Shown here piece after piece: positions 1-9,581 of a DNA stretch of 64,000 bases. A program made the translations under genes and the position numbers. The notes below the pieces were generated by a model. The model saw only the letters and a program-made list of their open reading frames with translations, was not told the origin of the DNA and did no database searches. Every line of letters begins with the position of its first letter. Position 1 is the stretch's first letter. The stretch is from Cystobasidiopsis lactophilus (Eukaryota > Basidiomycota > Agaricostilbomycetes > Agaricostilbales > Chionosphaeraceae). Location of the stretch: NCBI GenBank assembly GCA_001599975.1, contig BCIO01000004.1, positions 471,434-535,433 of the forward strand. The letters run 5' to 3'.

Positions 1-2974
1 GGGCGGAATGGTGAGCGTGGCGCGCTCCCCCTTTAGACTGTTCAGGCTGACGGTCTTCTGTACGACGTCATCACACAGCTACCGCCCCAAGGCTTTCTGT
101 TAAGACCCAATCTCTTGCTGGGGGCCTGGTGCGACTATGTGGCAAAGCTACCAGTTACAAATTTGCCACTGAAGAGCGACGGGTCACCAATGCCGGTGTG
201 TGCCCTCTTCCTACCCAGCCCTAGAACTGTGGCTTGAGGATTTTGAGGAATACCACAGCGCGCCTCAGGGGGGAGCCTGCAAAGGGCGACTGATCGTGCA
301 AAATCGTTTTTAACGAAGGCAACAAGTGCGGTGCGTTTCTTGTTCCCTTCCTTATAGACCTGTTCTCGGAAGATCTGAAATTGACAGACATAAATGCACA
401 GACTGGGAGGAGTTCAGCTGCCTCAAAACCGCTCTGGTGAGTTCGCGGGAGCACCACCTGAGATCTGCGCTGGGCAAGGTCTTAGTTCGCCTGTCGAGCT
501 CACAGTTGCCACCGAGGCCGATGGTCGCGGCCAGGAAACAGCCTTTTGTGTGCTTTGAGGCGAGAGGTGGCGGGGCGTGGTGAGGTGAGTTTGGAGCTCT
601 TCACTTTAGATCAACTAGAACGAATGTGTCTAACGAGTGAAGTTCCATTTCACAGATTTTGGGACTGGTCTTTCGGATTTGTGCGCCTAATATGAGGTTT
701 CTTTTTGCTGCTGTGGCATAACGAAAGCACTGGGCAGAGGTGGTGAGCGTGGCGAGCTCCCCTTTCAGACTTGTTCTGGGCTGACGGTCTCCTGATTACG
801 ACGCCCTCACAGCTACCGCTCAAAGTCTTCCTGTTAAAACCCAATCTCACGCTGGGGTCTGGTGCGATTATGGCAAAAAACTACCAGTTACAAGTTTGCC
901 ACTGAAGAGCGACGGGTCACCAATGCCGGTTGCGTCCACCCCTTCCTATCTTAGCCCCAGGACTATGGCTAACGAGATTGAGGTGCTGCCACAGTTTACC
1001 TAGAGGAAAGCCGACCAAAGGAGACTTTTCGTGAAAGGTCCTGTTTGAACATCGGTACAAGTGCTGTGCGTTCCGTGTCCCCTTCCTCATTGACCTTTTC
1101 CGAGAGATCTCACTTCAGCGGTTGCGAATACACAGATGTCGACCAAGTTCAGCTGCCTCGAACCCGCTTTAGTGAGTTCGCGGGAGCACCACTAGACGAT
1201 CTTGCTTGCCCGAGTTCTCAGATGGAAGCGGCGCTCACAGTTGCCACCGAGGCCGATGTCGGGGGAACAACTAGCCTTTCTCAAGTGCTTCAAAGAGAGG
1301 TGTGGTGTGGTTTGGTGAGCTCGGAGCTCTTCACTTTAGATCAACTAGAACGAATGTGTCTGATGGTCTGAAGTTCTACTCACAGATTTTGGGACTGGTC
1401 TTCGGATTCGTGTGCCTGATATGAGGTTTTTTGCTGCTGTGGCATAACGAAGCACTGGGCAAGAGGTGGTGAGCGTGGCGCGCTCCCCTTTCCGACATGC
1501 TCATGCTGACGGTCTCCTTCATGCGACGCTATNTCACAGCTACCGCTCAAGGCTTCCTGTTAAAACCCAATTTGACGCTGGGGCCTGGTGCGATTATGGC
1601 AAACCTACCAGTTACAAATTTGCCACTAAGTTGCGATGGGTCCCAATGCCGGTTGCGTCCCCCTCCACTCTGAGCTCCTGAGCTGTAGCTCAATCTTGTT
1701 CGGCCGCAACAGGTCGCCTAAGGTTGAACTACGATGGTGAAGTTACACGCAAGGTCGTCTTCAGCATCGGGAGACAAAGTGCGGTGCGTTCCATGTCCCC
1801 TTCTGCATTGACCTTTCCTGGAAGATCTGACAAAGGATATACTGTGCACAGACAGAAAGAGTCTATGCTGCTTGAAGCCGCTCTGGTGAGTTCGCGGGAG
1901 CACCACTAGACGATCTTGCTTGCCCGAGCTCTCAGATGGAAGCGGCGCTCACAGTTGCCACCGAGGCCGATGTCGGGGGAACAACTAGCCTTTCTCAAGT
2001 GCTTCAAAGAGAGGTGTGGTGAGGTGTGGCGTGGTGAGTTCGGAGCTCTTCACTTTAGATCAATTAGAAGGAATGGTCTCACGTTGTCGGAACCAACTCA
2101 CAGATTTCGGGACTGGTCTTCGGACTCATATGCCTGAGATGAGGTCTTTTGCTTGCAGTGGCATAACGAAAGCACTAGGCAGAGGTGGTGAGCGTGGCGC
2201 GCTCCCCTTTTAGACTTGTTCGGGCTGACGGTCTTCTTTGTCTTGCGACGTCCTCTCACAGCTACCGCCCAAAGGCTTCCTGTTAAAACCCAATCTCACG
2301 CTGGGGCCTGGTGCGACTATGGCAAAACTACAAGCTGCAAATTGCCACTGAGGTACGATGGGTCTCAATGCCGGTTGCGTGTCCTCTTGCCTTTAGTTCC
2401 GGAAACGTAACTTGACGAAGTTCAGGCATGCCACAGAGCGCCTAAGAGAGAGCCCATCAAGGAAGAGTTTACGTGAGAGGTCCTGTTTTAACATCGGAAG
2501 ACAAGTGCGGGTGCGTTTCTTGTCCCCTTCCTCATTGGCCTTTTCCGGAATGCCTGAAAGGCTTCGATATGAGCGCACAGATGGCGACCAAGTTCAGCTG
2601 CTTGAAACCGCTCTGGTGAGTCCGGGAGCACCGCCTGAGATCTTGCTGGGAAAGTTCTCAATGGGCGCTGGCTTCGCAGTTGCAACCAACGTCGATGATC
2701 GCGGCAAGATACACAGCCTTTGTGTGTTTTGAGGGGAGAGGTGGTGTGGTGTGGTGAGTTTGGAGCTCCTACCCTAGATCATCTTGAGCAAATGGTCTGA
2801 GCTTGGTGGCTCCGCTCACAGATTCGACTGGTCCTCGGGGCGGAAGAATAATGTGATGGTTTTGGAGCTGTTGTAGAACGGAAGTGTCGGGCAGAGGTGG
2901 TGAGTGTCGCGGAGCCTCTCTCAGACATGGTCATGCTGACTTGTTTGGCTCTTTTGTTGCCGTGCTTCTCACAG
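1..2974 (+). repeat. Higher-order tandem array of intron-like modules (left array)
   Basis: About 21 modules of 61-75 nt start with GT(G) and end with CACAG or similar. Five types recur in fixed order. Donor-acceptor pairs: type A 11-78, 743-812, 1469-1539, 2188-2261, 2900-2974; type B 196-258, 929-994, 1652-1712, 2374-2436; type C 331-401, 1066-1135, 1784-1851, 2511-2580; type D 437-505, 1173-1240, 1886-1954, 2616-2679; type E 585-655, 1315-1385, 2034-2103, 2754-2821. A-to-A spacing is 732, 726, 719 and 712 bp, so this is a five-module higher-order repeat in about four copies, cut by the left window edge. Types A, D and E have GTGAG donors and type C has GTGCGT. Type B has mostly lost its donor (GTTGCG in three copies). 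Most modules carry a CTRAY-like branch-point candidate and complementary arms such as AGAC/GTCT. Spacers vary in length without keeping frame (A-to-B spacer 117, 116, 112, 112 nt), so I do not call it coding. A transcribed multi-intron non-coding RNA or an intron-derived satellite both fit. Confidence -1.
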
Positions 2975-3290
2975 TTGTCATCCTAGGCTTCCTGGCGGCA
3001 TACCATGGTCTTCTACGTGCTCTTGCATGCGGTGTCGCCGCTCTCAACGTCTCAAGGGATCGCGAACGGTGGCGTCCAGGTCACTCGCATCGGTCTTCCC
3101 TTCGGTCCACTGCCTGCGCTCTGTCTGCGCTTCCTAGCATTGTACACTACTCCTACTGTCCAATCATCTGTAATCAACCGCTCCGGATGCATCTCAAATC
3201 CCACGATTTGCCACCCCTAGCTCATTTTGTCGTCACCCCTCCCAAAAATTTCTTTGTCCTCCCCTCCCTCTTGATCCAAAGGCGACAACG

Positions 3291-4418
3291 ATGTTCAAAG
3301 CGACTACCCGCCTGCCTCTGCGCACTCTACGACCAGCTTCAATCAGACCAGCGTCGACCCAAGCCGGCAAGGGACGAAGCGGGTTAGTCAGTGCTGCTGC
3401 CCTCGGCGTCGCTGTCCTCGGCGGGACTGTGTTGGTGTCGAGGTGGACGGGTCAACCTGAGAAGCGTCGATTAGCTCTAGAGAGTGCGTCTTGTCCCTTG
3501 ATTACTTAGGGTTGAGTATTGAATGCCGAGCAGAACTGGATACTTCCCGCGCATCTCGCCTGACACCTACGCCAGTCACTCAAGCCGCAGAAGAAGCAAG
3601 CGAAGAAGATCAATCAGCAGCCTACGACCCGGTGACAGGCGAGATCAACTGGGACTGCCCCTGCTTAGGAGGGATGGCCAATGGTCCATGCGGCGAAGAG
3701 TTCAAACAGGCGTTCGCGTGCTTTGTGCATTCCACCGAAGACCCAAAAGGCATGGATTGTGTGGACAAGTTTAAGGGCATGCAGGAGTGCTTTAGAAGGC
3801 GTATGTCCCCGTCACTTTTTGAAGGGGATGAGGGCTGAGAGAAGGAGTAAAGATCCGGATGTTTATGCCAAAGGTTCGTCGATCTCCCTTACAAAGACAG
3901 ACTTTCAAGCTTGTCTAATGAGAAACGACTCGAGAACAGAAATAGCGGACGACGACGACGACCTCGAGCTCGATTCGGACCCCGACACCCCTCCACCCTC
4001 TTCGACCTCTTCCGAAAGTTCCTACGTCGACCTAGCTTCTTCAACAGCTTCCGAAGCAGCTTCAAAAGTAGTCGAAGTAGCTTCCAAAGCTAAAGACTCG
4101 GCAACTTCCCTCCTCTCCCCCGGCGAGTCCGAAGCAGAGCACAAAATTGTCAATGCGGGCGAGACGCAGAGAGCGTACGCCGAGCACGGTACTACTGTTC
4201 GTTCCCCTTCCCTCCTCCACACATCTTCCAGTGTATGAAAAGTTGAAGGGGGCAAACAGAAACATGTAGCGGGCGGTTCGACGCCCGAACATTCCAATGC
4301 GACGGGAGGGAAGAGAGAATTAGCGGGTAGGAACTCGGCGAAAGGGGAGAAACCGAGTGGCAAAGGGGAGGAAGCGCAGAGGAAGCATAAGGAGGCGGTG
4401 GAGAAGACTAGATCTTAA
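3291..4418 (+). CDS. MIA40: Mia40/Tim40, mitochondrial intermembrane-space import oxidoreductase
   Basis: Mia40 is the disulfide-relay receptor that oxidises and traps small Cys-rich proteins entering the mitochondrial intermembrane space. The N-terminus is basic and Arg/Ser-rich (a presequence), followed by a hydrophobic stretch ([16 protein letters not shown]) that would anchor it in the inner membrane. The core shows the redox motif DCPC and two Cx9C segments ([11 protein letters not shown] and [11 protein letters not shown]), then FRRHPDVYAK. Exons: one ends near 3483, the next runs to the GTATGT donor near 3801 and resumes near 3853. A later intron (donor near 4191) leads into a Lys/Glu-rich tail ending TRS and a TAA at 4416-4418. 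A 27-nt in-frame stretch at 3874-3900 has GT...AG ends; it could be a nine-residue insertion or an ultra-short intron. The acidic D/S/T-rich and Lys-rich tail is long for the family. The gene lies between two intron-like arrays. The identification is secure; the exact 3' splicing is less so. Confidence -1.
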
Positions 4419-4562
4419 GGGGTGGGTTTTCTTTGCACGACTTTAGAATTTTCATAAGGATGGAATTCTGAGTTTGGCGAGGAGTATCACAGATATGTTG
4501 TGGGTCGGGAATGAAGAATGGTGTAGAGGAGGGAGAAGGAAGGGGAGGGAGAGGGAGAGAAG

Positions 4563-7500
4563 GTGAGGTGGTGCTCCCTGTAGATCTCCGCTCTGGCTGA
4601 TCTACAATGATGGCATCTTGATTCCTCACAGATGTCTGAAACCTCCAGCATCTTTAGCCTGGCGATGACCGAAGGAAGGGGGAGGGAGAGGTGAAAGATG
4701 GAGAGATGGAGAAATGGTGAGTAGGTGGTGGCTTCCCTGTAGATCTCCGCTCTGGCTGATCTCGAGGAGTTCCACCTCTCACAGATGTCTCAATTCCAGC
4801 ATCTACGGCCTGGCATAACCGGAGGAAGGGGGAGCGAGAGAGAAGGAGGTGAGACAAGGTGAGAGATGGTGGCTTACCTGTAGATCTCCGCTCTGGCTGA
4901 TCTAGAATGCCATTTTCATTTGCTCACAGATGTCTAAAAGCCCCAGCATCTATGGCTTGGCGATGACGGAAGGAAGGGGGGAGGGAGAGGTGGAAGAGGG
5001 AGAGATGGTGAGTAGATGGTGGCTTACCTGTAGATCTCCGCTCTGGCTGATCTTAGATGGCACCATGTTTGCTCACAGATGCCTTAAAGTTTCAGCATCT
5101 CTGACCTGGCATTGACGGACGGAAAGGGGAGGGAAATGAGGAGGTGGAGGTGAGAAGCGCGCACCCCCACTCCTCAGATCTGCTTGCCGATCTCAGCTTT
5201 GCCGTTGTCTTCACAGACATCCAAGCTCTACGAGCGCATCGGTATCGGGCAAGATCGAGAGGGTGGAGAGGGCGAAGGTGAGAGAGAGCCGCCCTACTCC
5301 AGATCTTCGTTGCTGATCTGCCTCTTGGCTGTGTTTCACAGAGATCTCAGCTTCAGCATCTAGTATCTGGCACGGAAGGCAGAAAGGGGGAGGAACGAAA
5401 AGGGAAGAAGGTGAGAGCCGCGCAATCACCTTTAGATCTCCCCATTCTGATCTAATAGAGCTGGCTCCGTTCACAGCGGTCTCAATTTCACGAAGAGAGC
5501 ATTTATGGCCCTAACAGGCGAAAGGCGGAAAGCGTGGAATGGAGATTGAGGAAGGGCCTTGAAGGTGAGAGAAGTCGGTTTACCTTTAGATCTTGCCCTG
5601 CTGCGGCTTGCTGATCTGCTGTTGCCGGTACATTCTCTCACAGACATTGCAGCTCCAGCATCTATGGCCTGGCACCGACGGAAGAATGACGGGGGGATGA
5701 GGCAAGGTGCTAAGGTGAGAAGAGCTGGCTACTTTAAAGATCTCCCTCTTAGCTTTACCATACTTGTCGCCCTCTCACAGAGCTCTATGCTCTTTGAACG
5801 TATTTGGCATCGGGCAAGATCGAGAGGAAGGCAGGAGAGGACTAAGGTGAGAGCGCGCTGGCTTACCTTAGATCTTACCCTGCTGCGGCTTGCTGATATA
5901 ATTTCGCCGTCCTCCCGCTCTCACAGAGATTGCAGCTCCATCATCTATTGATCTGACTGAGGAGCGGAACGCAGCTGAAGAAGGGCAAAGAGGCAAAGGT
6001 GGGAAGCGCGGACTTAAACCTCTAGATCTTCTTGCTGATCTTGTTCTTTTCGGAGCCGTCTCACAGAAGGCAATTGCAAATGAGCCAACCATGAACGTCG
6101 GAGGACAAAACGGCTGAAGGTGGAGGGGAATGAGAGAGGGGCTAAGGTGAGAGAACGCTGGCCTACCTGCAGATCTTACCTTGCTGATCTGCGATTGCGG
6201 TGTTCATTGCACAGAGGTCTCAGCTCCAGCTTCTATTGCCTGGTCAAGACGAAAGGACGGGCAGGCAATGAGGAAAGGTGCTAAGGTGAGTAGACGCCGC
6301 CCACACCTCAGATCTCTTCTCTGATCTGCGAATTTCTGGCACTTGTTCACAGAGACCCAAGCTCTACGCACGCATTTGGTTTTAGGCAAGACCGAGAGGA
6401 TGGGGAGGGCTAAGGTGAGAGAAGCTGCTCTACTTTAGATCTCTGTTGCTGATCTACACTCGCCATTTGCTCTCTCACAGATGTCTCGTTTCCAAAAGGA
6501 CCACCTGCGACCTCCCATGACCAGCGGAAGGCGAGGGGAAGAAGGCGAGGAGATGAGGGTGAGAGGAGCTGCCCTACTTTAGATCTTCCTTGCTGATCTG
6601 AGTTTGGTCGTCTTTTTGTTCTCACAGATATACTACTGTTGAAACGCGCTCACATTCCTGTCCGGCAAGATGAAAGGGAGACAAGGGAGGTGTGAAGGTG
6701 AGAGACCGCCGCCCATTTCGACTAGATCGTTTCTGATCTCGTTCCAATCTGCGCCTGCTTACAGCCGTCTCCCTTTCAAACCGATCTGCTATGGTATCTA
6801 TGTCTCCGATCATCCATTTCCTCGAAGGAAAAGAAGAGAACGGTGGGTGACTTTCGTTGCACTAGATCCTTACTCCGGTTCTAATCTATCGAGGTAAACC
6901 ACAGGTTTCCAGGCCTCGGTGTGAGAGTGCAACGCAGGTGAGCCAGTGTGACCACCTTAGATCCTTTGACGGTTCTTAGTAGCAGTCGAGTGTTCACAGA
7001 ATTCCAGGCTTTCTTGGTGGTGGCAATCTGAAGTGAGTCTCGCGTTTTACTTTAGATCCTCTTGGTAGAGTTCTCATGTATTGCGCAACTTCACAGTCAG
7101 CTATCGCTTGAAAGTGCCTAGCGAGAGGCGAAGGGACGCTCCAGGTGAGGCAGGCGGCATTACCTTCGATCTCCTTGGATCTAACGTCATTTGCGAAACC
7201 CACAGAGATTCACACTTACTGTCTCAATCATACTTCTATGGCGCGCCAATCGGAGAAGGAGGTGGGCTAGTTGTAGCTTTAGATCCTTTCCTTCGGCTCT
7301 CAAAGCTTTTTTGCGCTCTGCCCACAGATCGTTCTTCATTCGACACCGAGCATAGAAAAGTGCAGAAAGGTGAGCGACTGCCCATATATGAGATCCTCGG
7401 CTGGTTCTAAAAGAGTCGTTATGCTCACAGCGCTTTCAGCCTACACCTTTTGCCCTCTTGCCCCTCTTCCAGTGCCTCAGAACTTGCACTTCACCTCCAT

Positions 7501-7860
7501 TTCCTGTGAGTAGCTGTTCGAAATTTGAGGTCTTTCACGAGGTCTCATCGTGGAAGTCACCTTGCTCACAGACTCCCCACCTTCTCGCCTTTCCTCTTTG
7601 ACTTGTCGCCCCCTGGGCCCGAATCCATCGGATGAACCTCTAACACAGCTGATGTGGGTCTGTTCTCGCACTTTAGATCTTCCATTGGTTCTAAATGCAA
7701 AAAATGCGCCACAGGCAGTTCGCATTTCGACCTTTCTCTTCGCCCCCAGGCCCTTGTCCAGCCTCTCCTATTCTTGGATACGTTCACCTCGGATTATCGT
7801 GAGCACTGGCCCATCCTTAAGATCTTTTTTCTGGTCTAACGCAGCAGTTGCGGTCCACAG
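4563..7860 (+). repeat. Tandem array of intron-like modules (right array)
   Basis: About 25 modules of 58-80 nt lie in one direction. Donor-acceptor pairs: 4563-4631, 4717-4784, 4859-4929, 5008-5078, 5150-5216, 5278-5341, 5411-5476, 5565-5643, 5715-5780, 5847-5926, 5999-6066, 6147-6214, 6286-6352, 6415-6480, 6559-6627, 6698-6764, 6847-6904, 6938-6999, 7033-7096, 7145-7205, 7262-7327, 7370-7430, 7506-7571, 7654-7714, 7799-7860. Donors are mostly GTGAG and almost every acceptor is CACAG. Internally they share TTTAGATC, then CTGATCT about 12 nt later in the first 16, or GGTTCTAA in the later ones. AGATC and GATCT are complementary, so a hairpin surrounds the CTGAT or CTAAT branch-point candidate. 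Spacers are 33-88 nt. Up to about 6700 they resemble each other in alternating subtypes; beyond 6840 they are unrelated while the module signals persist. Spacer lengths do not keep frame. I read this as a real intron-rich transcript, probably non-coding, or an array derived from one. Confidence -1.
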
Positions 7861-8100
7861 ATTGCCGCTTCTCTCTCAATGCCCTTATTCCCTTATCCAT
7901 CACCACAAAGCCATGTCTATCAAGCATGTAACTCTCTCCAGAACGCTCTCCTCCTTGCATTATACAACCCCAAACCCCACTCTCACTTAAAGCTGAAGCT
8001 GCTGCTGATGTCCATTATAAGAAGGCATTTCGAATGAGCCTCCCATTGTCCGTGGCCATGCTCTTAAATGCGTCTAGGTTTATAAAGAAAGTCCAGGATT

Positions 8101-9433
8101 CTACCATTCTAAGATGCCCTGAGGTTTTCCGTTGATGCCGATCCCGCCTCTGAGGAGATCCGAGAGGACCTTGCCTTGCAGGATCGTCAATTTGACCTGC
8201 GAGCGGGTCTTGACTGAGCCCATCTTACGACTGGCTAAGGTAGAAGGCCCACTCACGATGCTCTCAACCTCCCGCGGCGTCACCCGGCCATACCACACGC
8301 TCGCCCCGGATGGGAAGCAGATGATGACGTTGCCAGCGTACCGGTGCCCGCCAATGTGGGAGCACTTGAAGATGCCGACGACCTCGCTCTTGGCCGACGC
8401 CCTTAAGGTAGCCTCGAAGCGCTCTTGCTTCTCTTCCGGCGTGCCCTCCCAGGATTCGATCGGCGCCTCGTCCTCCGCATCCCCGTGCTCGTCGTACCCT
8501 AACCCTTCGTCTTCTAGTGCTCGCTTGAACTCTGTAGCCAGGAGAGGAGCCGCAATGTGACACTTCTTGTCCCGGGTCTTGTGGGAGCCTGTGAAGTTGC
8601 TTCAAGGATGAAATCCGACAATGGATGCGCAAGGGAGCAACTCACAAAGAAGAACAGTGGCTCTGTATGGCAAGACGTGCGACCGGGCAGAGGTGGACGG
8701 TAGCGGCAGGCAACGTTGGAAGTCGGGCAACAGGCCAGACGCCAGCGCGGCTTTTGACTCTTCGCTCTTAATGCCATGTACGACCTGTGCAACGCACTTC
8801 TGAGCCAAGTTCGAGAAAGAGCAAGGGGACAGAGCTGGCCTTGTAGTCCGGAAAGACAAAGGCCGAGTTGGAGTCGGCGCTGGCCGACCAATTGCTCCCG
8901 TTCAAGATGGTCAACGAGCTCCCCTTCGCAGCAGCGTCCCCATTCTCCAACACCGAACAAGGATAGACACCGGGCGCCAAGGCTTCCGGAGCAGAAGAAG
9001 AGGAGGAGATCTTGTTGCGCAAGTTTTGCAGTTTGTTCAGCAGCCTGGAGCTCGAGCCGCCTACTAGTGCAGTGGTCGCTTCTTGGATGTCTTTCGCCAA
9101 GCCGGGAACTTCGGTGACAGCTCTTGGCCAGTCCTCTTTAGCGGTGCCTATTTCGACAAACCCAGGCGACTTTCAGCTTCGGCCAATTAGCGCAGAGAGG
9201 GCAGGGGACGGACTGCAGACTATCATGCGCATGTAGTGTTTTAAAGATCCTTGCATCTCGCTGTCCATGTCCACGTCAAAGCCGCGAGGGTAAGTCGGGC
9301 ATGGCTCGTCGCAGCCTCGACATGGGTCCGGCAGCGCCAGAGCTGGCACGCCCTGGTCCAGCAGCCCTTGGAGCGCTTTCGGGTCGTGGATTAGGTCTTT
9401 CCGAGGAGGACATGCAAGGTCTGAGTGGCTCAT
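8101..9433 (-). CDS. Apd1-like sucrase/ferredoxin-like protein
   Basis: This belongs to the fungal/plant sucrase/ferredoxin-like family (Apd1, Aim32), thioredoxin-fold proteins that bind a [2Fe-2S] cluster through two Cys and two His. The N-terminal part has DPCRGCDEPCPTYPRGF. The C-terminal part has CSHKTRDKKC (Cx8C), then CSHIGGHRYAGN with the Hx3H pair, then WYGRVTP, all diagnostic. The start ATG is at 9433. I place introns after KHYMRMI (near 9221), after FPDYK (near 8850), and inside the CSHK codon near 8657 (donor GTGAGTTG); each junction restores frame and family consensus. An acidic insertion (near 8490) lies between the Cys and His motifs. The stop follows GILEW. SCC3 lies 148 bp upstream on the same strand with no sign of co-regulation. 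In yeast Apd1 is linked to redox and metal tolerance; the role here is inferred. Confidence -1.
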
Positions 9434-9581
9434 CGTTGAACGAAGCCAACAGAGGATGCCGCAATTGCGACAGAGCTGCGCCGCCAAAAAGTCTCCGCGA
9501 TGCCGACGCAGCAGTGGTTGGGTGGCAAAAGGTCTTCTCGATTTGAAGGTCATCATACAGTAGTACAATACAGTTGTAGAA

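Noticed and set aside
1-2974. Array read as a protein-coding repeat gene
   Set aside because: Some spacers are open for 30-100 codons, but equivalent spacers differ in length by non-multiples of three and are closed in the same frame in other copies.
1-7860. Arrays as CRISPR-like repeats
   Set aside because: The modules are 58-80 nt, diverged, and carry splice signals; the host is eukaryotic and there are no cas genes.
1-7860. Arrays as a host gene for C/D-box snoRNAs in the introns
   Set aside because: I looked for RUGAUGA and CUGA box pairs. Only isolated matches occur, and they are not repeated across modules.
1-7860. Arrays as a transposon or LTR element
   Set aside because: No terminal repeats, transposase or reverse-transcriptase-like frame; the structure is a simple head-to-tail array.
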